Source: Cytobacillus oceanisediminis (lineage in GTDB: Bacteria; Bacillota; Bacilli; Bacillales; Cytobacillaceae). From it: DNA of 64,000 nucleotides. The notes beneath the pieces are model-generated. The model was given only the letters and a program-made list of their open reading frames with translations, ran no database searches and was not told the origin of the DNA. The number at the start of each line of letters is the position of its first letter. Position 1 is the first letter of the stretch. The position numbers were made by a program, and so were the translations under genes. The stretch is from positions 1 to 64,000 of the forward strand of contig NZ_VLKI01000021.1 of assembly GCF_007830235.1 (NCBI RefSeq). The letters run 5' to 3'. Positions 1 through 8,339 of the stretch are shown one piece after another.

Positions 1-54
1 CAAGAAAAATTAGGCTACCACACACCAATAGAGTTTGGTGATATGGCAGCCTAA
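1..54 (+). CDS. IS3-family transposase, C-terminal end (partial)
   Basis: The window opens inside an open frame whose last 17 residues include KLGYHTPIEF and end at TAA (52-54). That pattern is typical of the end of IS3-family OrfB (DDE integrase) proteins, just before the element terminus. The gene begins outside the window, so catalytic residues cannot be checked. A likely element end follows at 71-95. The family call rests on this short tail only. Confidence 0.6.
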   Translation, partial: QEKLGYHTPIEFGDMAA

Positions 55-70
55 GAAGGTGTTTTATTAC

Positions 71-95
71 TGTCTCAAATGACTAGGTCAGTCTA
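71..95. repeat. Probable right terminal inverted repeat of the IS3-like element
   Basis: The block TGTCTCAAATGACTAGGTCAG and its last few bases lie 17 bases after the transposase stop and resemble IS3/IS150-group ends. The left end is outside the window, so the inverted repeat and any target duplication cannot be confirmed. Confidence 0.5.
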
Positions 96-119
96 TACGG
101 GGAGTTTTTTCTTTCTATA

Positions 120-248
120 TTACCAATCCTGGGTTCTCTCAAGTAAAATATCGATTTCAACTTGTCTGATCATATAGCCAAGATCTTCTTCTGCAATTTC
201 CGATGTGGATTCCAAAATCTGATCAATATCCATTTGCACCAATCTCAT
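120..248 (-). CDS. Small hypothetical protein, 42 aa
   Basis: A short reverse-strand frame starts at ATG (246-248) with a strong GGAGG site just upstream (rightwards) at good spacing, and ends at TAA (120-122). The product begins MRLVQMDIDQ and is acidic, with no membrane segment or recognised motif. Support comes from the ribosome binding site and the clean start. It lies just outside the IS3-like end. Function unknown. Confidence 0.55.
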   Translation of the reverse strand: MRLVQMDIDQILESTSEIAEEDLGYMIRQVEIDILLERTQDW

Positions 249-518
249 AACCAGACCTCCTATTTTAATCAACTTTCTACATAACCAATTTATGTATATT
301 ATCTATTTCCTGCTATACTATTCGAACAGCACTCAACCGGTGTGGGGGTAATCAAAAAAATATTTTTTATATTTTTTTCCCGCATCCATTATTCGCTAAA
401 CCAGTATGCCGAAAAAATTTTCATGTAGTAAATGATGTGAAAATGAATGAATAATCACTATTTGTCACGTACCCTTTCCCGTTTAAATAGTATATAGGGA
501 CTGAAGTTTAAAAAATCT
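249..518. other. AT-rich intergenic region between divergent small genes
   Basis: About 270 bases with no supported gene. It holds the upstream regions of the reverse 42-aa gene and the forward 48-aa gene. Apart from the promoter at 519-548 I see no clear repeat or RNA structure. Confidence 0.5.
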
Positions 519-548
519 TTTACAGGGAATAGTTTCACCAACTATAAT
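519..548 (+). promoter_or_regulatory. Sigma-A-type promoter for the 48-aa gene
   Basis: TTTACA at 519-524 and a perfect TATAAT at 543-548 are separated by 18 bases, with the start codon 21 bases further on. Confidence 0.55.
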
Positions 549-569
549 TCTTGCTAGAAGGTGCTTATA

Positions 570-716
570 ATGGATGCCAATTTTAATGATTTTGCAAAAG
601 TTTTGGAGTCTGCTCTTGATAAAGGGCAATCAGAAAGTCAAATTACGATTCATGAGTTAGTTGATGATATTAAAAACCAGCTAGAGCCATTAATAAATAA
701 AAAAGAAATCGGCTGA
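570..716 (+). CDS. Small hypothetical protein, 48 aa
   Basis: ATG at 570 follows a purine-rich AGAAGGTG site. The product begins MDANFNDFAKVLE and ends KKEIG; it is hydrophilic and probably helical. A promoter (519-548) lies upstream and an intrinsic terminator overlaps the stop, so this looks like a complete single-gene unit. I do not recognise the family. Confidence 0.65.
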   Translation: MDANFNDFAKVLESALDKGQSESQITIHELVDDIKNQLEPLINKKEIG

Positions 717-733
717 ACGCCGATTTCTTTTTT
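701..733. terminator. Bidirectional intrinsic terminator
   Basis: A 13-bp perfect stem (701-713 with 719-731) carries A and T runs on its two sides. It lies between the convergent 48-aa gene and the CAP lipoprotein gene, and both stop codons touch it. Confidence 0.85.
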
Positions 734-1580
734 ATTTGCTTATAAACATCTGAGTCCAATAAGACCCGTTTTCTGTATATCCAACTCCTATATGAGTGAA
801 TGTACCATTCAGGATGTTTTTCCGGTGGCCTTCACTGTTCATCCATGCCTGAACGACTTGCTGTGGTGTCTGCTGTCCCATTGCTATATTTTCTCCGGCA
901 CTGCTGTAGTTGACACCAAAGTCTCTCATCATGTCAAATGGTGAACCATAAGTAGGACTTGTATGTGAAAAGTAATTTTTTTGCTGCATATCATTTGATT
1001 TTGCCTGTGCCACATTACTTAATGGATTACTTGCCTTTAGTGCAGAAAGTCCATTTTTTGTACGTTCTGCATTCGTTAATTCGATTACCTGTGATTCAAA
1101 ATTATTGATTTCGTCTCCCTGTGCAGCAGGTGCCTTTTTAGTTTCCTCCCGTGGGGCTGGAGCAGCAGGCTGCTGTCCGGCAATTCCACCCTGGCCGTAT
1201 GGCTGCTGGTTAAATTGGTCGGCCCCGGGTTGGCCAGGCGCCATTCCTTGGTCTTGCTGCTCGTTTTCTCCAAATTGGAAAAATGGCAAGCCGCCATCGT
1301 CTGTTAATTCGCTGTGGGGGAATTCCTGGCTTGGCATCGCTGTGCTGTAAGAATTCGGGTCAATGGTCAGATAACCGTTATGGACTCTTTGTATTTCAAT
1401 TGGAGCCTGTCCACGTCTTTCTCTTCCCACATTCACATTATTTGTATTGCTTATTTCCTCCAGTTCATTCCCCGTCATATTTCCATTATCCATTCCTTGA
1501 TCTGCATTATTATTGCATGCTGCAAGGAAAAGTACAAAAAATACACCAATCAAAAAGTTTCTGTTAAAGAGCATCTTCAT
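732..1580 (-). CDS. CAP-domain lipoprotein (YkwD-like)
   Basis: An exported lipoprotein with a lipobox near residue 22 (FLAACNN), a long low-complexity Q/P/G linker and a C-terminal CAP (SCP/PR-1) domain over roughly the last 120 residues. CAP hallmarks include NAERTKNGLSAL, YFSHTSP, GENIAMG and GHRKNIL. Bacterial YkwD-type proteins are secreted or cell-wall associated; their biochemical role is unsettled. I chose the ATG at 1580 because AAAGGAG is too close to the ATG at 1589. Its stop overlaps the shared terminator at 701-733. A second CAP protein of different architecture lies at 56215-57357. Confidence 0.85.
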   Translation of the reverse strand: MKMLFNRNFLIGVFFVLFLAACNNNADQGMDNGNMTGNELEEISNTNNVNVGRERRGQAPIEIQRVHNGYLTIDPNSYSTAMPSQEFPHSELTDDGGLPFFQFGENEQQDQGMAPGQPGADQFNQQPYGQGGIAGQQPAAPAPREETKKAPAAQGDEINNFESQVIELTNAERTKNGLSALKASNPLSNVAQAKSNDMQQKNYFSHTSPTYGSPFDMMRDFGVNYSSAGENIAMGQQTPQQVVQAWMNSEGHRKNILNGTFTHIGVGYTENGSYWTQMFISK

Positions 1581-1738
1581 TTTTAGCATATCTCCTTTAA
1601 AATTAATTTTACTTTCTTATAATGCGGATTAATGAAGAAAGTATAGTTGGAAATATAGAGAAAAATCCTATTTGCCAAGTGGAACTTCAAGTTTATCGCG
1701 CATATTTTGATGGTAAGGAAAAAAAGAGGAGTGATATT

Positions 1739-1921
1739 TTGAGGCAATATATCATAACAGGAATGAATGGGGCTTCTTATCATGGGTTTCCGACGCTATC
1801 TTTTGGGCCTTGGTACCAGCCTGTTCACCACGGGTACCCTTTTCACAGCATTTGGCATCCCAGCCACTTTCCTCCCCACCAACAGCACTATTCTGCACCT
1901 GTATGGCAAGGACGGTATTAA
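1739..1921 (+). CDS. Small His/Pro/Tyr-rich protein, 60 aa
   Basis: TTG at 1739 has AGAGGAG at 1725-1731 with a 7-base gap, better than any in-frame ATG. An ATG at 1763 has an almost adjacent site. The product is rich in His, Pro, Tyr and Trp (PWYQPVHHGYPFHS, HPSHFPPHQQHY), resembling small spore-coat or inner-spore proteins, but I cannot name a family. A strong terminator follows at once, supporting a real gene. Confidence 0.5.
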   Translation: MRQYIITGMNGASYHGFPTLSFGPWYQPVHHGYPFHSIWHPSHFPPHQQHYSAPVWQGRY

Positions 1922-1929
1922 TTGCATAA

Positions 1930-1966
1930 AAAAACGCATGTTACAGAAAATAACATGCGTTTTTTA
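1930..1966. terminator. Bidirectional intrinsic terminator
   Basis: A 13-bp stem, AAAACGCATGTTA paired with TAACATGCGTTTT, around a 7-base loop, followed by T-rich sequence. It ends the 60-aa gene and faces the reverse 48-aa gene. Confidence 0.85.
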
Positions 1967-1975
1967 ATATAATAT

Positions 1976-2122
1976 CTATCCCAGAATGAGCAATACGATC
2001 ATGATTAAAGATGGGATTCCATAATATAAAGCATTTTTCCCAAGAACCTCTCTGTCTTGCCTGTCTTCCCAGGTTTTATAAACTGGAGTTTGCTCACTAT
2101 ACCATTCACCGTTGCTTTTCAT
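1976..2122 (-). CDS. Small single-pass membrane protein, 48 aa
   Basis: Reverse frame ending at TAG (1976-1978). The ATG at 2122 has AAAGGA at about 9 bases spacing; an ATG at 2131 is in frame but too close to it. The product begins MKSNGEWYSEQTPVY and ends in one hydrophobic helix (ALYYGIPSLIMIVLLILG), giving a short soluble N-terminus and a C-terminal anchor. Function unknown. Confidence 0.6.
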   Translation of the reverse strand: MKSNGEWYSEQTPVYKTWEDRQDREVLGKNALYYGIPSLIMIVLLILG

Positions 2123-2197
2123 TCTCTTCATTCCTTTCTATAAGGATTTGTTAGTCTATACCCTTTTTAGAAAGGATGAAAAGTAAAATTCCTTCTT

Positions 2198-3220
2198 TTA
2201 GTTTGCGGCCCTTTGGATTGCTGCGATTGCTTTTTCAATATCGTTTCTTGAAACATCATAATGGGTTACAAAGCGTACGGAAGAAGATCCAAATGTTCCT
2301 GCAAGAACACCTTCAGATTTAATTTTTTCAACAAATTGGGAAGAATTCATATTAAGGTCTTTAACATCAGCTACAACAATATTGGTATCCACTTGATTTA
2401 TGATGTGTATTCCATTGATTTGGTTAAGTTGTTCAGCAAGATATTGGGCGTTTTCGTGATCCTCGGCTAACCGTTCTCTCATTTGCGTTAATGCTACAAG
2501 CCCGGGAGCTGCTATGATACCCGACTGGCGAAGTCCCCCTCCCAGCCTTTTGCGCCACTTTCTGGCAGAAGCAATAAACTCCCTGCTGCCTGCAAGAATG
2601 GAACCAACAGGCGCACCCAATCCTTTGGATAAACATACTTGAACAGTATCACAATATTGAGTGAGCTCGCTCGCTGGCAGATTTAAAGCAGCAGCTGCAT
2701 TAAACAATCTTGCCCCATCAATATGTACAGGAATGTTATTTCCTTTTGCAATTTTATGTATTTCCTTCATATTTTCAACCGGAACTGCTGCACCGCCAGC
2801 CCTATTATGGGTATTTTCAAGGCAGATAAGTCCTGACTCAGGGTAATGCTGATCCTCTTCCCTTATGGCATATTGAACTTCAGCCGGATCCATCGCTCCC
2901 CTTGTTCCCTTTATTGTTCTTGTCTGGACACCCGCAAACGCAGATGCAGTGCCCGTTTCATAGTAAAATATATGGCTTTCTGCTTCAAGTATAATTTCGT
3001 TTCCCGGACGGCAGTGCGTCAAAATCGCTATCTGATTTCCCTGCGTCCCGCTAGTTACAAATAAGGCAGCTTCCTTTCCCAAAATTTCAGCAGCTGTTTC
3101 CTCCAATTTATTTATTGCAGGATCCTCACCGTATACATCATCTCCTACTTCAGCTTCATAAGCCGCTTTCCTCATTTCTTCAGTTGGCTTTGTTACTGTA
3201 TCACTTCGTAAGTCGATCAT
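2198..3220 (-). CDS. ltaE: Low-specificity L-threonine aldolase
   Basis: A 340-residue PLP enzyme of the threonine aldolase/beta-eliminating lyase family, which cleaves threonine or allo-threonine to glycine and acetaldehyde. It starts with the family signature MIDLRSDTVTKPT. SGTQGN (57-62) lies in the cofactor site, HIDGAR (166-171) contributes the aspartate that contacts the pyridine nitrogen, and the lysine of CLSKGLG (K199) should form the Schiff base. Length is normal. A GTGAGG site precedes the ATG. It appears to be a single-gene unit. Confidence 0.93.
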   Translation of the reverse strand: MIDLRSDTVTKPTEEMRKAAYEAEVGDDVYGEDPAINKLEETAAEILGKEAALFVTSGTQGNQIAILTHCRPGNEIILEAESHIFYYETGTASAFAGVQTRTIKGTRGAMDPAEVQYAIREEDQHYPESGLICLENTHNRAGGAAVPVENMKEIHKIAKGNNIPVHIDGARLFNAAAALNLPASELTQYCDTVQVCLSKGLGAPVGSILAGSREFIASARKWRKRLGGGLRQSGIIAAPGLVALTQMRERLAEDHENAQYLAEQLNQINGIHIINQVDTNIVVADVKDLNMNSSQFVEKIKSEGVLAGTFGSSSVRFVTHYDVSRNDIEKAIAAIQRAAN

Positions 3221-3312
3221 TTCCTCACCCTGCCAATCATTTTTTTAGTTCATGTTACTTCACAATTCTGTATTTTTCAATAAAAAAGGGTGTTCTGCTT
3301 TATATTAAAAAA

Positions 3313-3539
3313 AACTGTGTTAAAAATTATATTGATTTTGGCACCCTGTTGACTGGAGGGGAAAGCGCAAGATCCTCGAAAATGCATTCGCATTTCCTTC
3401 GTGCGAAGCTTATTCATATTCCAGCGGGAGAAGCGAGTCAAAGGGAGACTCCGCAGGCTTAATGCTTGAGAAGCGTCGGACTGCCCGCGGTTCGCAGAGC
3501 TTCTTGAGCGGAAATCAACAGGCAAAAAAAGAAAGAGCC
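3313..3539. mobile_element. Terminator-associated MITE-like element, copy A
   Basis: Non-coding element of 227 bp sharing a GC-rich core (CACCCTGTTGA, CTCGAAAATGCAT, GCGGAAATCAACAGGC) with copies B, C and D. The ends are AACTGTGTTAAA (3313-3324) and the complement of GGCTCTTTCTTT (3528-3539). No matching 8-bp flanks remain. It separates the stem of the ferritin-like gene's terminator (right) from a run of eight A's (left; T's on the reverse strand). Short frames inside it are not genes. Confidence 0.75.
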
Positions 3540-3556
3540 CTTAAGCAAGGCCTCCT
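3532..3556 (-). terminator. Terminator of the ferritin-like gene, overlapping element A
   Basis: On the reverse strand AGGCCTT-GCTT-AAGGGCT forms a hairpin with one internal mismatch. It is followed by CTTTC and seven T's that belong to element A. The element end thus appears to resupply the U-tract. Confidence 0.6.
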
Positions 3557-3995
3557 ATCTTTGCTTATTCAAGAAATATAAAAACCAAACAGCATGGTTC
3601 TGTTCATCCGCTGCTGCTCTTTTAAAAACTTCTATAATGGTTGGATCTGACGTTTGCTCAGCTATATCCAAATAAAAATCAACAGTAAATTGCTCGTCAT
3701 TAAACGAAAAATCCAAACCTTCCTTATAAGTGTTCGGACATTCTTCTGTCATTTTGGGTTCGTGCTGCTGGCCGGTCAGGTTCATATAAATTTGACTGAA
3801 TTGCTGAAAATGCTTCATCTCATCCTGTTTGATTTCCAAAATCTGGTCTATTTCCTTTTTGTTAGACGCCATACCGGAAAGCTTTTGATAGCATTGAACG
3901 GCACTATACTCACCATTGATTGCTTTTGCGATATCTGCAGCCAGTTTATCATTCTGGCGAGCCATGCTTCCCTGATAGTAATAATAAGGATACAT
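3555..3995 (-). CDS. Ferritin-like domain protein, 146 aa
   Basis: A four-helix ferritin-like (rubrerythrin-type) protein. Candidate metal ligands are in EYSAVQCYQKL, DEMKHFQQF and the C-terminal DEQNHAVWFL, matching the paired E..ExxH pattern of di-iron carriers. The N-terminus MYPYYYYQGS is Tyr-rich, as in some spore-associated ferritin-like proteins. The ATG at 3995 has GGGAGG at 8 bases spacing. Function is not settled; peroxide protection or a spore role are possible. Confidence 0.75.
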   Translation of the reverse strand: MYPYYYYQGSMARQNDKLAADIAKAINGEYSAVQCYQKLSGMASNKKEIDQILEIKQDEMKHFQQFSQIYMNLTGQQHEPKMTEECPNTYKEGLDFSFNDEQFTVDFYLDIAEQTSDPTIIEVFKRAAADEQNHAVWFLYFLNKQR

Positions 3996-4315
3996 CAATC
4001 AAACCTCCCTTGGGCGGAATTCACTATTTATGCTATGGGATTTTTTTTAGTAGGTGCCTGAATATATTTAAAATTTCTCGCTTTTCAACCCCCTTTTTAA
4101 TGTTCAAAATTTGTTCAAAATTATATTTTTCCTGTTAAACCCTTGTTATAAATGTATTTTGACAAAAATATTTAGATAGCTTGACTATTACAGTTATTTC
4201 CTTCTTAGTTTTGTCACAACTTTTCATTTTTCTATATGTTATTATCATTTACACAGTGTTAATTAGGTTTATCAATGGGTTTTATAGCTGTTTGGTTTTT
4301 CATCCATATATTTTT

Positions 4316-4345
4316 TTGACATCTTTGTGAAAAACCGCACATTAT
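4316..4345 (+). promoter_or_regulatory. Candidate qox promoter with Rex-like operator
   Basis: A perfect -35 TTGACA (4316-4321) and a weaker -10 CATTAT (4340-4345) lie 18 bases apart, about 50 bases before qoxA. Overlapping them at 4325-4342 is TTGTG-N8-CACAT, nine of ten outer bases of the Rex consensus TTGTG-N8-CACAA. Rex is the NADH/NAD sensor that controls respiratory genes in Gram-positive bacteria. The promoter and the operator are both inference from pattern. Confidence 0.4.
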
Positions 4346-4396
4346 ATGTGAATTATTTAACAATAGCTTTCTTTAACAAAAGGAGATGAAAATCAG

Positions 4397-5386
4397 ATGA
4401 AGAAATTTCTGCTCTCTTTAACAGCCTTATTGCCCCTGCTGGTCCTTAGCGGATGCAATATGGTTGTGTTCGAACCCCAGGGGCCTGTTGCAAGAAGCAT
4501 TACTGATTTAATAAACTGGTCCCTGATCTGGATGCTTCTCGTGGTTGTAGTCGTGTTTGGATTATTTGGTTACATTGTTTGGAAATACCGTGAACGGCCT
4601 GAAAATATGGAGTATGAACCGCCGGAGGAACATGGCAGCACACTCCTTGAAATTATTTGGACAGGAATACCGATCTTAATTGTTATCGCCCTAACTATCC
4701 CTACGGTTACAACTCTTTATGCTCTTGAAGAAGTGCCAAAAGGCTATGAAGAAAAAGAGCCTATTACGATACATGTTACATCCGCTGACTGGAAATGGAT
4801 TTTCAGCTATCCGGAAGAAGGAATTGAGACGGTTAACTATGTCAATATTCCTGAAGATACGCCTGTTTTATTTAAGATGACTTCTGCCAGCACGATGCAA
4901 TCCTTCTGGGTGCCTGCCTTGGGCGGACAGAAATACACTATGCCAAAAATGGAAACAGAGCTGTATCTGGTTGCAGATAACCCTGGATCCTATGAGGGGC
5001 AAAATACGAACTTTAATGGACGCGGTTATGCGGATATGAAGTTTGAAGTGCTTGCACAAACGCACGAAGAATTTGACCAATGGGTTGATGATGTAAAAGA
5101 AAAAGCTCCAAAATTAACGGAAAAGGAGTATGAGGATCTGCTCAAGCCTACCCATCTTGGTAGAATGACTTTTTCCAATACTCACCTCTCTTGGGTCAAC
5201 CACGCCGATCCGGATTCTAAAGCTTATACAAATCCTGAGCTTTATAGAGGCCATGGGTACCAAGGTAAGATTTTTGAAGAGGAAGATAATTATAAATCCG
5301 AAGAAATCAACGAGAATGATAAACATGGTCATGATGAAAATATAGAAAATAAAGAAAACCATGGAGGTGGCCATGATGGGCATTAA
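4397..5386 (+). CDS. qoxA: Cytochrome aa3 quinol oxidase subunit II
   Basis: Membrane-anchored lipoprotein subunit of the aa3 menaquinol oxidase, which passes electrons from menaquinol to oxygen. There is a lipobox at residues 17-20 (LSGC), two transmembrane helices (about 38-60 and 83-107) and an extracytoplasmic cupredoxin domain. The Cys/His CuA ligands of cytochrome c oxidases are absent, which identifies a quinol rather than a cytochrome c oxidase. The C-terminal tail is unusually acidic and His-rich, ending HGGGHDGH. First gene of the qoxABCD operon, overlapping the qoxB start. An AGGAGA site precedes the ATG. Confidence 0.93.
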   Translation: MKKFLLSLTALLPLLVLSGCNMVVFEPQGPVARSITDLINWSLIWMLLVVVVVFGLFGYIVWKYRERPENMEYEPPEEHGSTLLEIIWTGIPILIVIALTIPTVTTLYALEEVPKGYEEKEPITIHVTSADWKWIFSYPEEGIETVNYVNIPEDTPVLFKMTSASTMQSFWVPALGGQKYTMPKMETELYLVADNPGSYEGQNTNFNGRGYADMKFEVLAQTHEEFDQWVDDVKEKAPKLTEKEYEDLLKPTHLGRMTFSNTHLSWVNHADPDSKAYTNPELYRGHGYQGKIFEEEDNYKSEEINENDKHGHDENIENKENHGGGHDGH

Positions 5387-7352
5387 ATGGAATGAATTAT
5401 TAATTACGGGTGACCCTTTAATACTAGGATCACAGATTGCTATTCTCCTAACGATGATCGGGATCGTTGGCGGGATCACTTATTTAAAAAAATGGAGATG
5501 GCTCTGGTCAGAATGGCTTACGACTGTCGATCATAAAAGAATCGGTATAATGTACATTATTGCTGCTGTATTGATGTTCTTCCGCGGAGGAATTGACGGG
5601 CTGATGATGAAAGCCCAGACGGCCAGACCGGAAATGGAATTTCTAAATGCACAGCACTATAATGAAGTATTTACCACGCATGGCGTAATCATGATCCTTT
5701 TCATGGCAATGCCTCTTTTGATCGGAATAATGAACGTAATTATTCCACTGCAAATTGGCGCCAGAGATGTTGCTTTTCCACAATTGAATGCCTTAAGTTT
5801 CTGGTTATTCTTTAGCGGCGCAATGCTGTTTAACATTTCATTTGTTATTGGAGGATCCCCTGATGCGGGATGGACTTCCTACTTCCCCCTTGCAGGGAAA
5901 GAGTTTAGTCCCAGCATAGCAAATAACTATTATGCCATTGCCCTGCAGATTGCCGGTATCGGAACACTGATTTCGGGAATTAACTTTGTGGTAACTATTT
6001 TAAAAATGCGGACAAAGGGCATGACTTTAATGAAAATGCCGATGTTCACATGGACATCATTTATTGCATCAGTAATTATCGTTGCTGCTTTTCCGATCCT
6101 TACGGTTGCACTTGCCCTGATGACAACTGACCGACTTTACGGAACACATTTCTTTACGGTTTCTGGCGGAGGTATGGATATGCTTTGGGCCAATTTATTT
6201 TGGCTTTGGGGACATCCTGAAGTATATATCCTCATCCTTCCGGCATTTGGTATATACTCAGAGATTTTTGCCACTTTTTCACGCAAATCACTATTTGGCT
6301 ACAAATCTATGATTTTCTCGATCGTGGCCATTGCTATTTTAAGTATGGTTGTCTGGGTTCACCATTTTTACACAATGGGATCAGGCCCCGCGGTTAACTC
6401 CATTTTCTCGATTACAACGATGGCGATTGCCGTACCAACCGGAATCAAAATATTTAACTGGCTGTTTACAATGCGAAAAGGCCGGATCAAGATGACAACC
6501 CCGATGTTATGGGCTTTAGCCTTTATTCCTTGTTTTATCATCGGAGGTGTTACTGGGGTTATGCTAGGAATGGGTGCAGCAGATTTCCAATACCATAACA
6601 CACTCTTCTTGGTTGCCCACTTTCATTACACCATTATTCCCGGTGTTGTGTTTGCCGTATTTGCGGCTCTCTACTATTGGTGGCCTAAAATGTTCGGCTT
6701 TATGTTAAATGAAAAAATCGGCAAGTGGCATTTCTGGCTATTTGTAATTGGATTCAACGTAACCTTTATGCCAATGTTTTTCCTTGGTTTAGACGGAGCT
6801 GTTAGACGCTCTTACACATATTCCGTTGAATCAGGATTTGCACCATTATTCTTATTATCTGCCATTGGATCAGCCGTTTTAGCTCTAGGTTTTGCTGCCT
6901 TCTGTTATAACATTTACTGGAGTGCGCGTTATGCGGATCGCAATATTTCAAGTGATCCATGGGATGCAAGAACACTTGAGTGGTCAACTGCTTCTCCAGT
7001 CCAATTCTATAATTTTGCTAAACAGCCGGAAGTAACAACGCTTGATCCATTCTGGCATATGAAGAAAAAGAATGAAGGCTTAACATTAAAGGACAGCGAG
7101 ATTGAAGAAATTCACATGCCTAGCAATTCCGGACTACCTATTTTCATGGGTGCCGTATTCAGCGTTGCCGGATTCTTCCTTGTATTTGAATGGCATATTG
7201 CAGCCGTCGTTGCTGCAGTTGGCATTATTGCCGGGCTGATTATTCGTTCCTTTGATTATGATGAAGGGTATCATGTCAAGAAAGATGAGATTAAAAAGAT
7301 AGAAAGCACTTGGAGAAATGTTGAAGGAGAGGTGCATAACGATGTCAGCTAA
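5376..7352 (+). CDS. qoxB: Cytochrome aa3 quinol oxidase subunit I
   Basis: The 658-residue heme-copper catalytic subunit carrying heme a, the heme a3/CuB centre and proton channels. Diagnostic sequences are TVDHKRIGIMY near the N-terminus, HGVIMILFMAMP (heme a ligand), WGHPEVYILILPAFG (CuB His with the cross-linked Tyr), WVHHFYTMG (CuB His pair) and VAHFHYTIIPG (heme ligands). The ATG at 5376 lies 8 bases after GGAGG (5363-5367), itself inside the qoxA end, and gives MGIKWNELLITGDP, the family-like N-terminus. Confidence 0.95.
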   Translation: MGIKWNELLITGDPLILGSQIAILLTMIGIVGGITYLKKWRWLWSEWLTTVDHKRIGIMYIIAAVLMFFRGGIDGLMMKAQTARPEMEFLNAQHYNEVFTTHGVIMILFMAMPLLIGIMNVIIPLQIGARDVAFPQLNALSFWLFFSGAMLFNISFVIGGSPDAGWTSYFPLAGKEFSPSIANNYYAIALQIAGIGTLISGINFVVTILKMRTKGMTLMKMPMFTWTSFIASVIIVAAFPILTVALALMTTDRLYGTHFFTVSGGGMDMLWANLFWLWGHPEVYILILPAFGIYSEIFATFSRKSLFGYKSMIFSIVAIAILSMVVWVHHFYTMGSGPAVNSIFSITTMAIAVPTGIKIFNWLFTMRKGRIKMTTPMLWALAFIPCFIIGGVTGVMLGMGAADFQYHNTLFLVAHFHYTIIPGVVFAVFAALYYWWPKMFGFMLNEKIGKWHFWLFVIGFNVTFMPMFFLGLDGAVRRSYTYSVESGFAPLFLLSAIGSAVLALGFAAFCYNIYWSARYADRNISSDPWDARTLEWSTASPVQFYNFAKQPEVTTLDPFWHMKKKNEGLTLKDSEIEEIHMPSNSGLPIFMGAVFSVAGFFLVFEWHIAAVVAAVGIIAGLIIRSFDYDEGYHVKKDEIKKIESTWRNVEGEVHNDVS

Positions 7353-7947
7353 TGTAGATACAACACTGCCGCTTGAATATCAAACAGAACAAAACCGCTT
7401 GAATATCCTTGGCTTTTGGATATTCCTGGGTGCAGAGATTATTCTGTTCGCCACTCTGTTCGGTGTGTATGGAGTCCTTTATGAGCGCTACGCCGGCGGA
7501 CCTACACATAAAGATATTTTTGTTATCAAGGATGTAATGATACAAACCCTTCTCCTTTTAACGAGCAGCTTTACGATGGGGCTGGCCATCTTTGAAATGC
7601 GCCTGCATAATCTGAAAAGGCTGATTACTTGGCTAATAATTACACTCGTACTTGGCGCAGGCTTCCTATTCATGGAGATTAACGAATTTATCCATTACGT
7701 GCATGAAGGTGCAACAATGCAGACAAGTGCTTTTCTTTCAAGTCTTTTTGTTCTGCTCGGCACTCATGGTGCTCACGTCACACTTGGCATCGGCTGGGCC
7801 ATCATGGTTATTATTCAGCTGGCCAAACGAGGACTAACACCAGTTACCGCACGTAAAACCTTTATTATTGGTCTGTATTGGCACTTTCTAGATGTAGTAT
7901 GGATCTTTATTTTCACATTTGTATATTTAAAAGGGTTGGTGGGCTAA
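7342..7947 (+). CDS. qoxC: Cytochrome aa3 quinol oxidase subunit III
   Basis: A five-helix subunit III of the heme-copper oxidase, 201 residues, close to the usual length of about 204. It contains FWIFLGAEIILFATLF, a subunit III landmark, and GTHGAHVTLGIGW. The ATG at 7342 follows AAGGAGAGG and lies inside the end of qoxB, so translation is coupled. The stop is immediately followed by the qoxD start. Confidence 0.93.
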   Translation: MSANVDTTLPLEYQTEQNRLNILGFWIFLGAEIILFATLFGVYGVLYERYAGGPTHKDIFVIKDVMIQTLLLLTSSFTMGLAIFEMRLHNLKRLITWLIITLVLGAGFLFMEINEFIHYVHEGATMQTSAFLSSLFVLLGTHGAHVTLGIGWAIMVIIQLAKRGLTPVTARKTFIIGLYWHFLDVVWIFIFTFVYLKGLVG

Positions 7948-8247
7948 ATGGAAAAGATTATGAAAGGTTTCCCTTTAAGTCATGTGATTGGTTTTGTTTT
8001 CTCACTTATACTCACTTTCGGTGCAGCAGGAATTGCTTTAAAAACAGACTTATCTTTTAAAGTGATAATGTGGATCATCGGCTCCCTGGCGATCATGCAA
8101 GCAGGAATACAGCTTTTCATGTTCATGCATTTGCGTGAAGGCGAAGACGGCAAAACGAACGTCCTTAATATCTTATACGGCGTTTTCATGGCTGTGGTTA
8201 TTGTGGCAGGGTCGATTTGGGTTTTGAGCTCAGGCCATGCTCACTAA
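7948..8247 (+). CDS. qoxD: Cytochrome aa3 quinol oxidase subunit IV
   Basis: A 99-residue small subunit with three transmembrane helices and the family signature AGIQLFMFMHLREGEDGK. It is shorter than the B. subtilis protein (about 124), mainly at the N-terminus. The ATG follows the qoxC stop with no gap, and a terminator follows. Supports assembly of subunit I in related oxidases. Confidence 0.92.
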   Translation: MEKIMKGFPLSHVIGFVFSLILTFGAAGIALKTDLSFKVIMWIIGSLAIMQAGIQLFMFMHLREGEDGKTNVLNILYGVFMAVVIVAGSIWVLSSGHAH

Positions 8248-8265
8248 AATCTTATTTTAAAAATG

Positions 8266-8300
8266 GAAAACCGGTTCTCAATAAGGGAGCCGGTTTTTAA
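8266..8300 (+). terminator. Terminator of qoxABCD
   Basis: AAAACCGGTTCT and AGCCGGTTTTT form a stem followed by T-rich sequence just after qoxD. Confidence 0.8.
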
Positions 8301-8339
8301 TTATGTTCTATATCGTCATTCAGAACTTAAATTTAGCAG

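Noticed and set aside
3277-3525. Reverse frame across element A beginning MPVDF
   Set aside because: The same style of frame appears in element C because they share sequence; no ribosome binding site and no codon bias, so it is not a gene.
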